The notes: generated by a model not told the origin, from the sequence alone. DNA of 46,617 nt from Scatomorpha sp964535405 (GCA_964535405.1 CAZHUG010000012.1:1-46617); one strand, 5' to 3'; shown: positions 1 to 8,772, counted from the stretch's first letter. Translations and numbers: made by a program.

Positions 1-32
1 ACGCCGCCGTAATACTTATATGGCATGAGCAT
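1..32 (-). CDS. Start of a leftward gene, truncated by the window edge
   Basis: Only about ten codons are visible on the minus strand, beginning at an ATG at 32 (a second in-frame ATG is at 26) and reading MLMPYKYYGG. A good Shine-Dalgarno (AAGGAGAGGTG, 33-44) and a near-consensus promoter with a palindrome sit directly upstream, so this is very likely a real gene start. The product cannot be recognised from so few residues. Confidence 0.6.
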   Translation of the reverse strand, partial: MLMPYKYYGG

Positions 33-53
33 CACCTCTCCTTTGACTCTGTT

Positions 54-82
54 ATTTTAGCACAATGGTCATTTTCTGTCCA
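54..82 (-). promoter_or_regulatory. Sigma-A-type promoter of the truncated leftward gene
   Basis: On the minus strand TGGACA (82-77) and TAAAAT (59-54) are separated by exactly 17 bases, and TGC just before the -10 makes it an extended -10. It lies about 20 bases upstream of the Shine-Dalgarno at 33-44. Confidence 0.6.
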
Positions 83-93
83 GCGAAAATGAC
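68..93. promoter_or_regulatory. Perfect 9-bp inverted repeat over the -35 box (operator candidate)
   Basis: GTCATTTTC (68-76) and GAAAATGAC (85-93) are exact reverse complements with an 8-base spacer that contains the -35 hexamer of the leftward promoter. The position suggests a repressor-binding site. The regulator is not identified. Confidence 0.5.
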
Positions 94-367
94 GACAATA
101 CACCATATTTCCATATTTATAAATTAACAATCTCGCGAAATGATTAACAAACGCAGGGATAATGGCATTTACTTGTAATTATCATTCTTTTCGCTATTTT
201 CCCAGTATTTAGGCTTGCACCCTTTGCATAATGAAGAAATTTCGGCTTTTTACTTTCTGGATTTTTTGCTTTCTGAGGACGGTGTTGAACTCCCTCTGCG
301 GCGCAAAAACCAAATTTATGTACACAAATTTTATGTAATATGTTACTATGTTTAGTATGTAGTGTAT
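94..367. other. Intergenic stretch without a recognisable gene
   Basis: This AT-rich stretch separates the divergent truncated gene and the sugar-transporter operon. I found no convincing small gene, no terminator and no clear -10/-35 pair for the rightward operon. TATGT/ATATG words recur at 331-367 just before the transporter, but I assign no function to them. Confidence 0.4.
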
Positions 368-379
368 GGGGGTGTAGCT

Positions 380-1669
380 TTGACATATAACAAGCTTGGT
401 GCACGCAAATGGCTGTCACTTGTCCTTGTGGGACTTGTCGGTCAATTTGCCTGGACCATTGAGAACATGTACTTAAACGTCTACCTTTACAACACGATTT
501 CCACCGATCCTGATTATATTGCCGCAATGGTCGCCTGGAGCGCCGCGGCGGCAACGCTGACAACTCTGCTCATGGGCGCACTTTCGGACCGGCTTGGAAA
601 GCGCAGAGTATTCATCGGCGCGGGCTATATTCTATGGGGTCTGTCAACCGCCGCCTTCGGCTTCGTGACTGTCGAAAACGCCGGACGGCTCTTTCCCGCC
701 GCGAGCGCAACAGCGGCAGCGGCAGTCATGATAATTGTCCTCGACTGCGTCATGACCTTCTTCGGCTCCACCGCCAACGACGCCGCCTTCAACGCCTGGG
801 TAACCGACACAACTGACACGACAAACCGCGGCAGAGCAGAATCCCTGCTCGCGACACTGCCGCTTATATCCATGCTTGTCATATTTGGCGCTTTTGACGG
901 GCTGACCCAGCAAGGCCGCTGGCAGGAGTTTTTTACCATCTTCGGCATCGCGGTCACCGCCACGGGCATTGTCTGCCTGTTTTTAGTCAGGGACGTGCCG
1001 GGGCTGAAGCCAAAGCGCGACAATTATTTTGAAAATCTCATACACGGCCTGCGTCCGTCGGTGGTTCGCGAGAACCCGGGGCTCTACCTCACGCTGTGCG
1101 CCTTTGCAATCTTTTCCATCGCCGTGCAGGTCTTTTTCCCCTACCTAATAATCTATATTCAAAATTATCTCGGAATCACAGATTACGCCATCGTTCTGGG
1201 CATCGTTCTCATCTTCGCGTCTGTTGTGAGCATTCTCTCGGGAAAGCTCATTGACAGAGTCGGAAAGCTGCACTTTGTCATCCCTGCCGCCGCAGTTATG
1301 TTTGTCGGCCTGCTTGGCATGTACTTTGCACGCGGCCCGGTCTTTGTAATCATCGCCGGCTGTGTCATGATGAGCGGATATATGCTCGTCACCGCCGCCC
1401 TGTCCGGAAAGGTGCGCGATCTGACTCCGCCTGACAAGGCGGGACATTTTCAGGGCATCAGGATGCTCTTTGCGGTTCTGCTGCCTATGATAATCGGCCC
1501 TGCAATAGGTGCAGCTGTCATAAAGGGCAGCGACAGTACCTATATCGAGCTCGGCATCGTGAAGTCCGTGCCCACACCCACGATATTTTTGGCCTCGGCT
1601 ATTGTTTTGCTGCTAGTTCTTATACCAGTATATTGTCTCAAACGGAGGGATAAGCTACATGTTGACTGA
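380..1669 (+). CDS. MFS/GPH-type sugar transporter
   Basis: A hydrophobic protein of about 429 residues with roughly 12 membrane segments and the MFS loop motif GALSDRLGKRR between TM2 and TM3, repeated as GKLIDRVGK in the second half. I prefer the TTG at 380, because GGGGGTG at 368-374 sits five bases upstream; a GTG at 362 would lie before that ribosome site. The gene overlaps the GH2 glycosidase by 11 bases. That coupling suggests uptake of a glycoside or glucuronide that the neighbour then hydrolyses in the cytoplasm. This is typical of GPH/MelB-like symporters; the sugar is not determinable here. Confidence 0.8.
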   Translation: MTYNKLGARKWLSLVLVGLVGQFAWTIENMYLNVYLYNTISTDPDYIAAMVAWSAAAATLTTLLMGALSDRLGKRRVFIGAGYILWGLSTAAFGFVTVENAGRLFPAASATAAAAVMIIVLDCVMTFFGSTANDAAFNAWVTDTTDTTNRGRAESLLATLPLISMLVIFGAFDGLTQQGRWQEFFTIFGIAVTATGIVCLFLVRDVPGLKPKRDNYFENLIHGLRPSVVRENPGLYLTLCAFAIFSIAVQVFFPYLIIYIQNYLGITDYAIVLGIVLIFASVVSILSGKLIDRVGKLHFVIPAAAVMFVGLLGMYFARGPVFVIIAGCVMMSGYMLVTAALSGKVRDLTPPDKAGHFQGIRMLFAVLLPMIIGPAIGAAVIKGSDSTYIELGIVKSVPTPTIFLASAIVLLLVLIPVYCLKRRDKLHVD

Positions 1670-3362
1670 ATGGGGCGAAAGCCTTGACCGGGAGCAGCCG
1701 CTTCCAGAATATCCGCGACCGCAAATGGTTCGGGATAGCTATTTAAATCTAAATGGTACATGGGAATATGCCATAACGCGCTCTGGGGTTCCGCCGGAGC
1801 AGTTCGAGGGCGAGATAACGGTTCCGTTCTCACCCGAGACTGTTCTATCCGGTGTCGGGCGTAGCCTGCAGCAAAATGAATATCTGTGGTACCGCCGCAG
1901 CCTCAATTTGCCCGAAGGCTTCAATCGCGGGCGCGTTCTGTTGCACTTCGGCGCCGTCGACCAGTGCGCAAGCGTCTGGGTAAACGGCTATGAGGCAGTC
2001 TCGCACGTCGGCGGATATCTGCCCTTCTCCGCCGATATAACAGAGTTGCTGGGGCAGACTAACACAATCCTCGTGCGCGTTTGTGACGACACGGACAAAT
2101 CCTATCACACACGCGGCAAGCAGAAAACCAAGTCCGGCGGCATCTGGTACACGCCGCAGAGCGGCATCTGGCAGACCGTCTGGTGCGAATCGGTACCCGA
2201 AAATTATATTAGCAGCATTTTCATAACGCCGCACCTCGACGACAAAACGGTTGAGCTGTTTGTCGACGGCGAAGGCGAGTTTACAGTCACGCTCGAGGGT
2301 ATCGAGCGCAGCTTCCCTGCCGGCGAGCCCGCGGTTCTGCCCATCTCGGAGCTTCGCCCCTGGTCGCCCGGCGATCCCTATCTCTATGACCTGGCGATCA
2401 CACTCGGGGACGACAAAATTAAAAGTTATTTTGCTATGCGCAAGTTTTCTGTTGAGGCCGACAGGTTCGGAGCAAAGCGACTGTTTCTAAACGGTAAGCC
2501 CATTTTCCACAACGGCGTTCTCGATCAGGGCTACTGGCCTGACGGACTGTACACCGCCCCCACGGACGAGGCTCTGGCTTTCGACGTTGAAGTCGCCAAG
2601 GCGATGGGCTTCAACATGATAAGAAAGCACATCAAGGTCGAGCCCTTGCGCTGGTACTACCACTGCGACAGGCTTGGCATTCTGGTCTGGCAGGACATGC
2701 CCAACGGAGGCGGCTCATACTCACCGCTCACCGTCAGCGCGCCACTGCTGACAGGCCGGCATATTAAGGACGACAGATACTCCGCCTTCGGTCGAAAGAT
2801 CGAGGCCGGCCGCGAGGAATTCACGGCCGAGCTGCGGGAGATGGTGACACATCTGTATAACTGCCCCTGCATCGCGATGTGGGTGCCCTTCAACGAGGGC
2901 TGGGGACAGTTTGACGCAGCTGCAAATGTCGCCGCCATTCTGGAAATTGACGAGACACGCACGATTGACCACGCCAGCGGCTGGCACGATCAGGGCATCG
3001 GCGATTTCAGGAGCCTGCACGTCTATTTTGACGAATACCGCCACAGCCAGGATAAGCTGGGGCGCTGTGTCATACTCTCCGAGTTTGGCGGCTATACCTG
3101 CCGCATTGAAGGTCACGCGCACCCCGGCAAAACCTTCGGATACAAGAAGTTTGGCACTCCCGCGCAGCTGCGCTCGGGGCTCATGCTGCTCTATGACGGG
3201 CAAATTCGTCCCGCCCAGAAGCAGGGCCTGTCCGCGACTGTCTACACCCAGCTTACCGACGTCGAGGAGGAGCAAAACGGACTGATTACCTACGACCGGC
3301 GGGTGATTAAAATAGCACCCGATGTCGTTGAGCGCACCATCAGGATGCCACAATTAAAGTGA
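1659..3362 (+). CDS. Glycoside hydrolase family 2 (beta-galactosidase/beta-glucuronidase type)
   Basis: 567 residues with no signal peptide, so probably cytoplasmic. The N-terminal jelly-roll sugar-binding domain begins around LNGTWEY (residues 31-37), followed by an immunoglobulin-like domain and a TIM barrel. The acid/base is in VPFNEGWGQ (N412-E413) and the nucleophile in LSEFGGY (E475), both classic for GH2. RKHIKVEP followed by a Trp-rich stretch is the usual barrel entry. It is shorter than LacZ and nearer in size to compact GH2 glucuronidases and galactosidases. It starts inside the end of the transporter gene, so import and cleavage are translationally coupled. Substrate cannot be settled by eye. 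Confidence 0.9.
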   Translation: MLTEWGESLDREQPLPEYPRPQMVRDSYLNLNGTWEYAITRSGVPPEQFEGEITVPFSPETVLSGVGRSLQQNEYLWYRRSLNLPEGFNRGRVLLHFGAVDQCASVWVNGYEAVSHVGGYLPFSADITELLGQTNTILVRVCDDTDKSYHTRGKQKTKSGGIWYTPQSGIWQTVWCESVPENYISSIFITPHLDDKTVELFVDGEGEFTVTLEGIERSFPAGEPAVLPISELRPWSPGDPYLYDLAITLGDDKIKSYFAMRKFSVEADRFGAKRLFLNGKPIFHNGVLDQGYWPDGLYTAPTDEALAFDVEVAKAMGFNMIRKHIKVEPLRWYYHCDRLGILVWQDMPNGGGSYSPLTVSAPLLTGRHIKDDRYSAFGRKIEAGREEFTAELREMVTHLYNCPCIAMWVPFNEGWGQFDAAANVAAILEIDETRTIDHASGWHDQGIGDFRSLHVYFDEYRHSQDKLGRCVILSEFGGYTCRIEGHAHPGKTFGYKKFGTPAQLRSGLMLLYDGQIRPAQKQGLSATVYTQLTDVEEEQNGLITYDRRVIKIAPDVVERTIRMPQLK

Positions 3363-3374
3363 GGAAATAATCAG

Positions 3375-4055
3375 ATGCCTTTCACAGAAGAAACACTCGA
3401 CTTTCTAATTTTAAACTACCTGACAGACTCCCGCGAGTGGTTTCACGAGCACAGGAGCGAATATGAGAAACTGGTTGTGGAGCCGCTGGCAGATCTCGTG
3501 ATAGAATTGTCTCCCACCATCGCGAAAATCGACCCCTCGATACCCTGCATACCCAAGATAGGCAAATGTATCTCCCGCATCTGGCGGGACACACGGCGCG
3601 GCCCCGACCTGCCCATCTATCGCGACGTGATGTGGATAAATTTTATCCGCAACAAGCAGGATATGCTGCCCAGCTTCTGGTTTGAGTTCTCACCCCGGAG
3701 ACTGCGCTGGGGCTGCGGCTGGTATTATACAGACCCCGCCGTCATGCAGACCGCGCGCGAGCTTATTCTCCGGGATGATCCGGCATGGAAGAAGGCACGA
3801 GCCGCCTATAAGAAGCTAAAGGGTTTTAAGCTCGAGGACACGCGCTATAAGCGCAACAGATATCCGGACGCTTCGGAAGAACTCCAGCTCTGGCTCAACC
3901 AGCGCAGCCTCTGTCTCACCCATGAGCACGGCGACATTGACCTGCTGTTCTCGCCCCTGCTCGCCAAGAACATTGCAGAAGCCTTTATTGCACTGAAACC
4001 CTTATACGAGTTTTTCATGAAGGCCGTTTCCGCGACAGGCGGCGGCAAGGGCTGA
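3375..4055 (+). CDS. DUF2461 family protein
   Basis: 226 residues. The start FLILNYLTDSREWFHEHRSE, then ISRIWRDTRR, and FWFEFSPRRLRWGCGWYY in the middle, match the DUF2461 (TIGR02453-like) pattern of an N..REWF..H..Y motif with a later Arg/Trp-rich core. Function is unknown. The ATG at 3375 is 12 bases after the GH2 stop with GAGGAAA upstream, so it is the last gene of the transporter/GH2 operon. The run ends at a strong terminator at 4107-4148. Nothing links it mechanistically to sugar use beyond position. Confidence 0.75.
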   Translation: MPFTEETLDFLILNYLTDSREWFHEHRSEYEKLVVEPLADLVIELSPTIAKIDPSIPCIPKIGKCISRIWRDTRRGPDLPIYRDVMWINFIRNKQDMLPSFWFEFSPRRLRWGCGWYYTDPAVMQTARELILRDDPAWKKARAAYKKLKGFKLEDTRYKRNRYPDASEELQLWLNQRSLCLTHEHGDIDLLFSPLLAKNIAEAFIALKPLYEFFMKAVSATGGGKG

Positions 4056-4106
4056 TAAACCGGCAAGCGAGCTTTACAGAGGGGGTATAATCTCCCACTC
4101 AATAAA

Positions 4107-4148
4107 CTAACCGGGCTTCCGTTAAACGCGGAAGCCCGGTTAGTTTTT
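4107..4148. terminator. Bidirectional rho-independent terminator
   Basis: A perfect 15-bp stem, 4107-4121 with 4129-4143, 7-base loop, followed by TTTTT on the plus strand. It lies between convergent genes ending at 4055 and 4147; the minus-strand U-tract is weaker. Confidence 0.9.
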
Positions 4149-5415
4149 ATGTCGTTTGCGGTTCCGAGCCCTGCCCGGTCTCATCAGTCTTCTCCACAGG
4201 CTCATAGACCGCGCGCACCTGCCCTCTGTTGCGCCAGATTGTGAGCCAGCAGAACAAAAGTGAGGCAGCAGCGCAGACTGTCATGCACAGACGATAGTCT
4301 AGCACCTCACCAAGCGCACCCACCAAAAGGCCCAAAACGCTGCATGCCCCCATAATCAGCATGGATTCAAAGGCGTTTATGCGCGAGCGGAGCTCATCCG
4401 GTATGTAGGTCTGCACAGCCGCCTGCCGCATCGTGGCACTATTGGTGCCGAGAAATCCGCAAATCCCGCGATTGACAAGCATCAGCGGATACGGGAGCCA
4501 AAGCAGGAGCATATCCATTGTCTCATAGATATTGTAGACCATGAACGCAAAGGAAAACCTCTTCTTTTTCGGGATTTCAATGCGATATTGAACCGCGCCG
4601 CCAAGGCTCCGCCCCAGAAACTCCGCGACAGAGAAAAACGCGTATCTTCCTATGCCAAGGCCGGGCATCGTACGAAACATCGCGACCAGAAGAGGCGAAT
4701 ATCCCGCGGCGATTCCGTTGGTTGCCGCCATGTAGTAAAAAATGCTGCGTATGCCCTTTTCCTGCTTCATATAGCCCACAGCTTCCTTGATATCGCTCCA
4801 CCAGACGCCAAATGAAAAGCCGGATTCATCCATGCGTTTTTCTTCCTTGATGCGAATCTGGCTCTCTACCATTGCCGCGGCAATAGATAGTCCACCCTGG
4901 ATGAGAAGCAGCTTTGCAACGCCGAGACTGACGATCAAGGTCGCGGATATCGGCATCATGAGCACCTTGAGCACAGGATAGAGTGAGGCCGATACCGCAT
5001 AGCCCTTCTGCTCCATGCCCTCCGGTATCAGCTTCGGATACATGCTCGTATATGCCAGCTCGTCAAACGAGGAAATGCTGGCGAGCACCAGCGAGAAGGC
5101 AAGGTAGCCTACATACGAAAACTCCATGTTCATGAGATATATGCCTGCAAGCGCATATAGAACGCCGTTTATTATGTCTCCGCAGACGAGGAAGGGCTTG
5201 CGCGGCAACCTATCCATCCACGGCGCCGCAATGAGCGGTATGATAAAGTATGGAATCATTTGAATTGCCAGAACAAGCGCCGAGGCGAGTGTGCTCTGCG
5301 TCTCATCGAAAACCAGAATCGACAGCGCGAAGCTGCTCGCGATTCCGCCGATTGCTCCGAGCGTGCTCGCAACGGTCACAAGCGTAAAGTTTCTTTGCCA
5401 GAGTGTCTTTTTCAT
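4147..5415 (-). CDS. MFS exporter (DHA3/macrolide-efflux-like)
   Basis: 422 residues, about 12 membrane segments. The loop after TM2 reads APWMDRLPRKP, the D-R-x-x-R-K/R signature of MFS drug exporters, and the overall layout resembles the DHA3/MFS_3 group. The ATG at 5415 has AGGTG six bases upstream. It is separated from the upstream XRE/TPR regulator by a terminator, so it is probably a separate transcript, but the neighbouring regulator on the same strand is a plausible controller. Substrate unknown. Confidence 0.75.
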   Translation of the reverse strand: MKKTLWQRNFTLVTVASTLGAIGGIASSFALSILVFDETQSTLASALVLAIQMIPYFIIPLIAAPWMDRLPRKPFLVCGDIINGVLYALAGIYLMNMEFSYVGYLAFSLVLASISSFDELAYTSMYPKLIPEGMEQKGYAVSASLYPVLKVLMMPISATLIVSLGVAKLLLIQGGLSIAAAMVESQIRIKEEKRMDESGFSFGVWWSDIKEAVGYMKQEKGIRSIFYYMAATNGIAAGYSPLLVAMFRTMPGLGIGRYAFFSVAEFLGRSLGGAVQYRIEIPKKKRFSFAFMVYNIYETMDMLLLWLPYPLMLVNRGICGFLGTNSATMRQAAVQTYIPDELRSRINAFESMLIMGACSVLGLLVGALGEVLDYRLCMTVCAAASLLFCWLTIWRNRGQVRAVYEPVEKTDETGQGSEPQTT

Positions 5416-5434
5416 TTTTTCACCTCATGACGAA

Positions 5435-5440
5435 ATTGTA
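5435..5440 (-). promoter_or_regulatory. Extended -10 element for the MFS exporter
   Basis: On the minus strand TGG-TACAAT (TACAAT at 5440-5435) lies about 20 bases before the start codon and directly downstream of the regulator's terminator. No good -35 is visible. Confidence 0.35.
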
Positions 5441-5460
5441 CCACTAAGCTTAAGAGAATA

Positions 5461-5503
5461 AAACCCGCATGTTATGAGAAATGTTCTCATAACATGCGGG
5501 TTT
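5461..5503 (-). terminator. Terminator of the XRE/TPR regulator gene
   Basis: A perfect 20-bp inverted repeat (5461-5480 with 5484-5503) with only a 3-base loop. On the minus strand it is followed by TTTTATTCT and lies 11 bases past the regulator's stop codon. Confidence 0.85.
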
Positions 5504-5514
5504 AACGGCACTAT

Positions 5515-6654
5515 TTATCGTATCAGAGGAAAATTTCGCAGAAGCTCATACGCCTGCTTGTACTGTCGCGAGGCTGTATACCATTCCAGCACCCATGGTA
5601 TGTGGAAGTTTGCATAGCCTATTGGCAGCTTTTCGCGTACCTCGGCAAAACAGCCGAGCAGAAGTCTGCCGTACTCCCCGTCCTGTAGATACCCGGGATG
5701 CTCCAGGCGATAGCGCACCGGCTCACACATGCGCAGTTCGAGCTCTTCACTAAAACCCTCTGCCGCTCCCGTGCGTTCAAGTGCATGGAGTGCCTCCTCC
5801 CGCTTTCCGAGCTTTTCACAGCAAATGGCAAGCTTGTGCAGTGAGCTTATAGAATGCTCCTCGAGCTTGGAGAAATACTCATATGGCTGCTCGTACTGCC
5901 CGACCTCCATTGCTGTCGAGGATGTATTATAGCGGACAGTGAAGAGTATCTCCTCATCCCCCAGCGCAGTCGCAATCCGCTCGGCAACAGCATAATGCTC
6001 GCGCATTCTTGCAAAATCCAGCAAGTTAGAGTAGCAGTTGCCCATATAAAGGCGGCACATCATCATGCTGCGAATCTGTCCGTCCTCTGACGACAAATCG
6101 TAGCTCGCACGCAGATACTCCATGGCAACTGCATTTTCCCCGCGTTCATATGCCGCACAGCCGATTAAAAAATACATGTGGGCACAGGGATACAGGCGCA
6201 GCGCATCATCGTAGCGCCCTTGCAGCACACGCTGTAGCGCGAGCTGACGCTCGTCCAGATACGGCTCAAACTCCGCCTCAATCGGTTCAGACACGTCCTG
6301 CATGAGTCTTTGCATAAGCATAAAGTCCAATGCGCAGGGCCCGTTCTGCAAGCGCTCTTTCTGCTGCTCAAACTCGTTTTTTATTTCAGTAATGACGTCC
6401 ATACTCTGGTTTGAAAAAAACGCTTCATAGAACCGCTCCGCCAGATTGCGAGCTGCATTTTCCTCATCGTCGTACCACTTTATCTCCATGCGCTCAAACA
6501 GCAGCGCTATAATTTCTCCGCCTGCCTCCACCTTGCCCTGCTCGATCTTTGAGAGGTAGGACACCGCGCAGATACCGCGGCACAGCCCCTCCTGACTCCA
6601 GTCACGGCGCAGCCGCTCCTTGCGGATGAGAAATCCCAGAAATTTTGAGTTCAT
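5515..6654 (-). CDS. XRE-type helix-turn-helix regulator with TPR-like C-terminus
   Basis: 379 residues from the ATG at 6654. Residues 1-60 form an XRE HTH (LGFLIRKERLRRDWSQEGLC, then YLSKIEQGK). The rest is helical with TPR-like repeats (for example LFERM, YLRASYDLS, YFSKLEEHS, KREEALHAL). The combination resembles Rgg/PlcR-type (RRNPP) peptide-sensing regulators, though no pheromone gene was found beside it. The upstream GTG at 6675 is rejected: the candidate -10 (6684-6679) is only a few bases before it, whereas GAGGGTGG precedes the ATG. A DHA3-like exporter follows on the same strand after a terminator. Confidence 0.75.
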   Translation of the reverse strand: MNSKFLGFLIRKERLRRDWSQEGLCRGICAVSYLSKIEQGKVEAGGEIIALLFERMEIKWYDDEENAARNLAERFYEAFFSNQSMDVITEIKNEFEQQKERLQNGPCALDFMLMQRLMQDVSEPIEAEFEPYLDERQLALQRVLQGRYDDALRLYPCAHMYFLIGCAAYERGENAVAMEYLRASYDLSSEDGQIRSMMMCRLYMGNCYSNLLDFARMREHYAVAERIATALGDEEILFTVRYNTSSTAMEVGQYEQPYEYFSKLEEHSISSLHKLAICCEKLGKREEALHALERTGAAEGFSEELELRMCEPVRYRLEHPGYLQDGEYGRLLLGCFAEVREKLPIGYANFHIPWVLEWYTASRQYKQAYELLRNFPLIR

Positions 6655-6678
6655 GCCCCCACCCTCTCTCTGCACAAC

Positions 6679-6707
6679 ATGATATCAGCCAAAACTTCCG
6701 CGCACAA
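6679..6707 (-). promoter_or_regulatory. Candidate promoter of the XRE/TPR regulator
   Basis: TTGTGC (6707-6702), a 17-base spacer and TATCAT (6684-6679) with TGA before it as an extended -10. The -35 is weak. Confidence 0.4.
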
Positions 6708-6711
6708 GTAC

Positions 6712-6761
6712 CAAAAAAAGTTTTGTCGCCGCGGCATCGTTCAAGTGCCGCGGCGACAAAA
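6712..6761 (-). terminator. Terminator of the SPT-like/SDR operon
   Basis: A perfect 16-bp stem (6721-6736 with 6746-6761) around a 9-base loop. On the minus strand it is followed by CTTTTTTTGG at 6720-6711. It starts four bases after the SDR stop codon. Confidence 0.9.
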
Positions 6762-6764
6762 GCT

Positions 6765-7556
6765 CTATTTTGCATACATAAGTCCGACAATGTAATTTGA
6801 TAAGCGCCGCGGCAGGAGCTTTGCCGCCATTGCTGCCGCCTTGTAGCTCACACCCAGAGATACAAGCGGCTTCGACCGCGGTTTTAGCGCCACCTTCGCG
6901 ATAAAAGCACCGGCGGACTTCGGCGACATGCCGTTTGTCTCGTCGCGCTCCATGACCGCCACAGAGCGCGAGATACGTCCGCTGTACACATCGTCACCTG
7001 CCTCGGACTTTTGCCGCGCAGCGGTGAAGCCGGAGGCAATGTCCCCGGGCATGACAGCGCAGGCGCTTATGCCAAAGGGACGAATTTCGTTTTGCAGGGC
7101 GAGGACGTATGCGTTGATAGCCGATTTAGATACCGAATACCAGAGCTGAAAGGGGATGGGAAGTATCCCGGCAATCGAGCTCAAACACACTATGCGTCCC
7201 CGGCCCTGCTCCCTCATGGCGGGTAATACGGCGCGTATGGTATTGTCCATCCCGAACAGGTTCAGTTCGAGCTGGGCATGGGCGTCGCGGGAGGAGGTGA
7301 ACTCCGCCGCACCAGAAATACCAAAACCCGCGTTGCAAACAAGAATATCAATTTTTCCCTCGCGAGAGAGAAGCTCCGCGACAGCCGAGCGCACATTGTC
7401 CTCGTCCGTCACGTCGGCGCTGATATGTATTATCTCATCATCTTCACGCTCTCTGCGCGAAAACTCATAAACTATGCAGCCTTCGGCATGCAAAGCCAGC
7501 GCCGTACAGCGTCCTATTCCACCACTGCCGCCTGTCACCAATGCTACTTTTTTCAT
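6765..7556 (-). CDS. Short-chain dehydrogenase/reductase, candidate 3-keto long-chain-base reductase
   Basis: 263 residues from the ATG at 7556, which lies one base after the upstream gene's stop and has GGGTGG six bases ahead. Classical SDR fold: TGGSGGIG cofactor loop at 8-15, NAG motif (75-77), Ser127 and YSVSK (Tyr140, Lys144) as catalytic residues. KRPL-like long-chain SDRs such as 3-ketosphinganine reductase share this class, but the family is broad and activity cannot be read from motifs. Its tight coupling to an alpha-oxoamine synthase that looks like serine palmitoyltransferase is the argument that it reduces the 3-keto product. Otherwise it is a generic SDR. Confidence 0.75.
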   Translation of the reverse strand: MKKVALVTGGSGGIGRCTALALHAEGCIVYEFSRREREDDEIIHISADVTDEDNVRSAVAELLSREGKIDILVCNAGFGISGAAEFTSSRDAHAQLELNLFGMDNTIRAVLPAMREQGRGRIVCLSSIAGILPIPFQLWYSVSKSAINAYVLALQNEIRPFGISACAVMPGDIASGFTAARQKSEAGDDVYSGRISRSVAVMERDETNGMSPKSAGAFIAKVALKPRSKPLVSLGVSYKAAAMAAKLLPRRLSNYIVGLMYAK

Positions 7557-7557
7557 A

Positions 7558-8727
7558 TCAGCCACCCAGTACAGCGGCGACGATCTCAATAGCCTCGTCT
7601 AGCAGCGCCTCTGTGTGAGACGCCATGTAGCTTGTCCTGAGCAGGCACTCAGTAGGAGCCGTCGCAGGAGGCAGAACGGGATTCACATATACACCGGCTT
7701 CATACAGTTCCTTGGCCTTCACAAGTGTGTTTTCAATCGACCAGGTGAATATCGGAATGATGGGCGTGTCCGACTCGCGAATCGCCAGACCCCTGGCCTT
7801 ATAGCCCGCTCTTGCATATGCCGCCAGAGACATGAGACGCTTCGGCAGCTCTGGATGCGCCTCAAGGTGCCTGAGTGCCGCCAGCGCGCTCGCACAGCAG
7901 GCCGGGGGTATGGATGCCGAGAAAATAAACGGTCTGGAATTATGCCGTACATAGTCGCAGACGGCCTCTGATGCCGCCATGTATCCGCCCAGTGAGGCGA
8001 GTGACTTTGAGAAAGTGCCCATTATTATATCAACCTCGTCCTCAAGTCCGAAGTAGCTCGCAGTTCCTCTGCCGCCCTCGCCTATCACGCCGAGGCCGTG
8101 TGCATCGTCAACCATCACGCGCGCGCCGTATTTTTTCGCCAGAGCCACGATCTCGGGCAGCTTTGCGATATCACCGCCCATGGAGAACACGCCGTCCGTG
8201 ATGATGAGAATACCGGCAGTCTCCGGAACCTGCTTGAGCTTTGCCTCCAGATCTTCCATATCCGAATGACGAAAACGCAGCATCTTTCCAAAGGAAAGAC
8301 GGCAGCCGTCATAGATGCTGGCGTGGTTCTCTCTGTCGCAGATGACGTAGTCGCTGCGTCCCACAATGGCGCTTATGATGCCGAGGTTTGATTGAAAGCC
8401 GGTGGAGAAGGTCACGGCGCCCTGCTTATGTACAAATGCGGCAAGCTCTGCCTCGAGCTCGAGGTGCATTTCAATCGTCCCGTTCAAAAAACGTGAGCCC
8501 GAGCAGCCTGAACCATATTTCTCATAGGCGTGTATACCCGCTTCGACAACACTGGGCTCGGTTGTCAAACCAAGGTAATTATTTGAGCCGAGCATAATCC
8601 TGCGCCTGCCCTCCATGATGACCTCAACATCCTGACGGGATTCAAGCGCATGAAAATATGGGTATATTCCCTTTTCACGGATTTCATTGGCCTGAGTATA
8701 TTCGAAGCACTTTGTAAGTATGTCCAT
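7558..8727 (-). CDS. PLP-dependent alpha-oxoamine synthase, serine palmitoyltransferase-like
   Basis: 389 residues from the ATG at 8727 (GGGGGAC upstream). Fold type I aminotransferase of the BioF/KBL/SPT family: HASIYDGC (His135 stacks on PLP), VDDAHGLG (Asp207/Asp208, His210) and FSKSLASLGG with the PLP lysine Lys241. Features I associate with bacterial SPT rather than BioF or KBL: YPYFHALES and GSNNYLGL near the start, SGSRFLNGT, HASIYDGC, LRFRH, and a late PPAT..LLR motif. The expected reaction would be condensation of an amino acid with an acyl thioester to a 3-keto amino lipid base. First gene of a two-gene operon with the SDR, under a consensus promoter. The fallback call is BioF or 2-amino-3-ketobutyrate CoA ligase. 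Confidence 0.75.
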   Translation of the reverse strand: MDILTKCFEYTQANEIREKGIYPYFHALESRQDVEVIMEGRRRIMLGSNNYLGLTTEPSVVEAGIHAYEKYGSGCSGSRFLNGTIEMHLELEAELAAFVHKQGAVTFSTGFQSNLGIISAIVGRSDYVICDRENHASIYDGCRLSFGKMLRFRHSDMEDLEAKLKQVPETAGILIITDGVFSMGGDIAKLPEIVALAKKYGARVMVDDAHGLGVIGEGGRGTASYFGLEDEVDIIMGTFSKSLASLGGYMAASEAVCDYVRHNSRPFIFSASIPPACCASALAALRHLEAHPELPKRLMSLAAYARAGYKARGLAIRESDTPIIPIFTWSIENTLVKAKELYEAGVYVNPVLPPATAPTECLLRTSYMASHTEALLDEAIEIVAAVLGG

Positions 8728-8772
8728 TTCGTCCCCCGATACTTTAGAAATTTTATTTAAATTTTTGGAATC

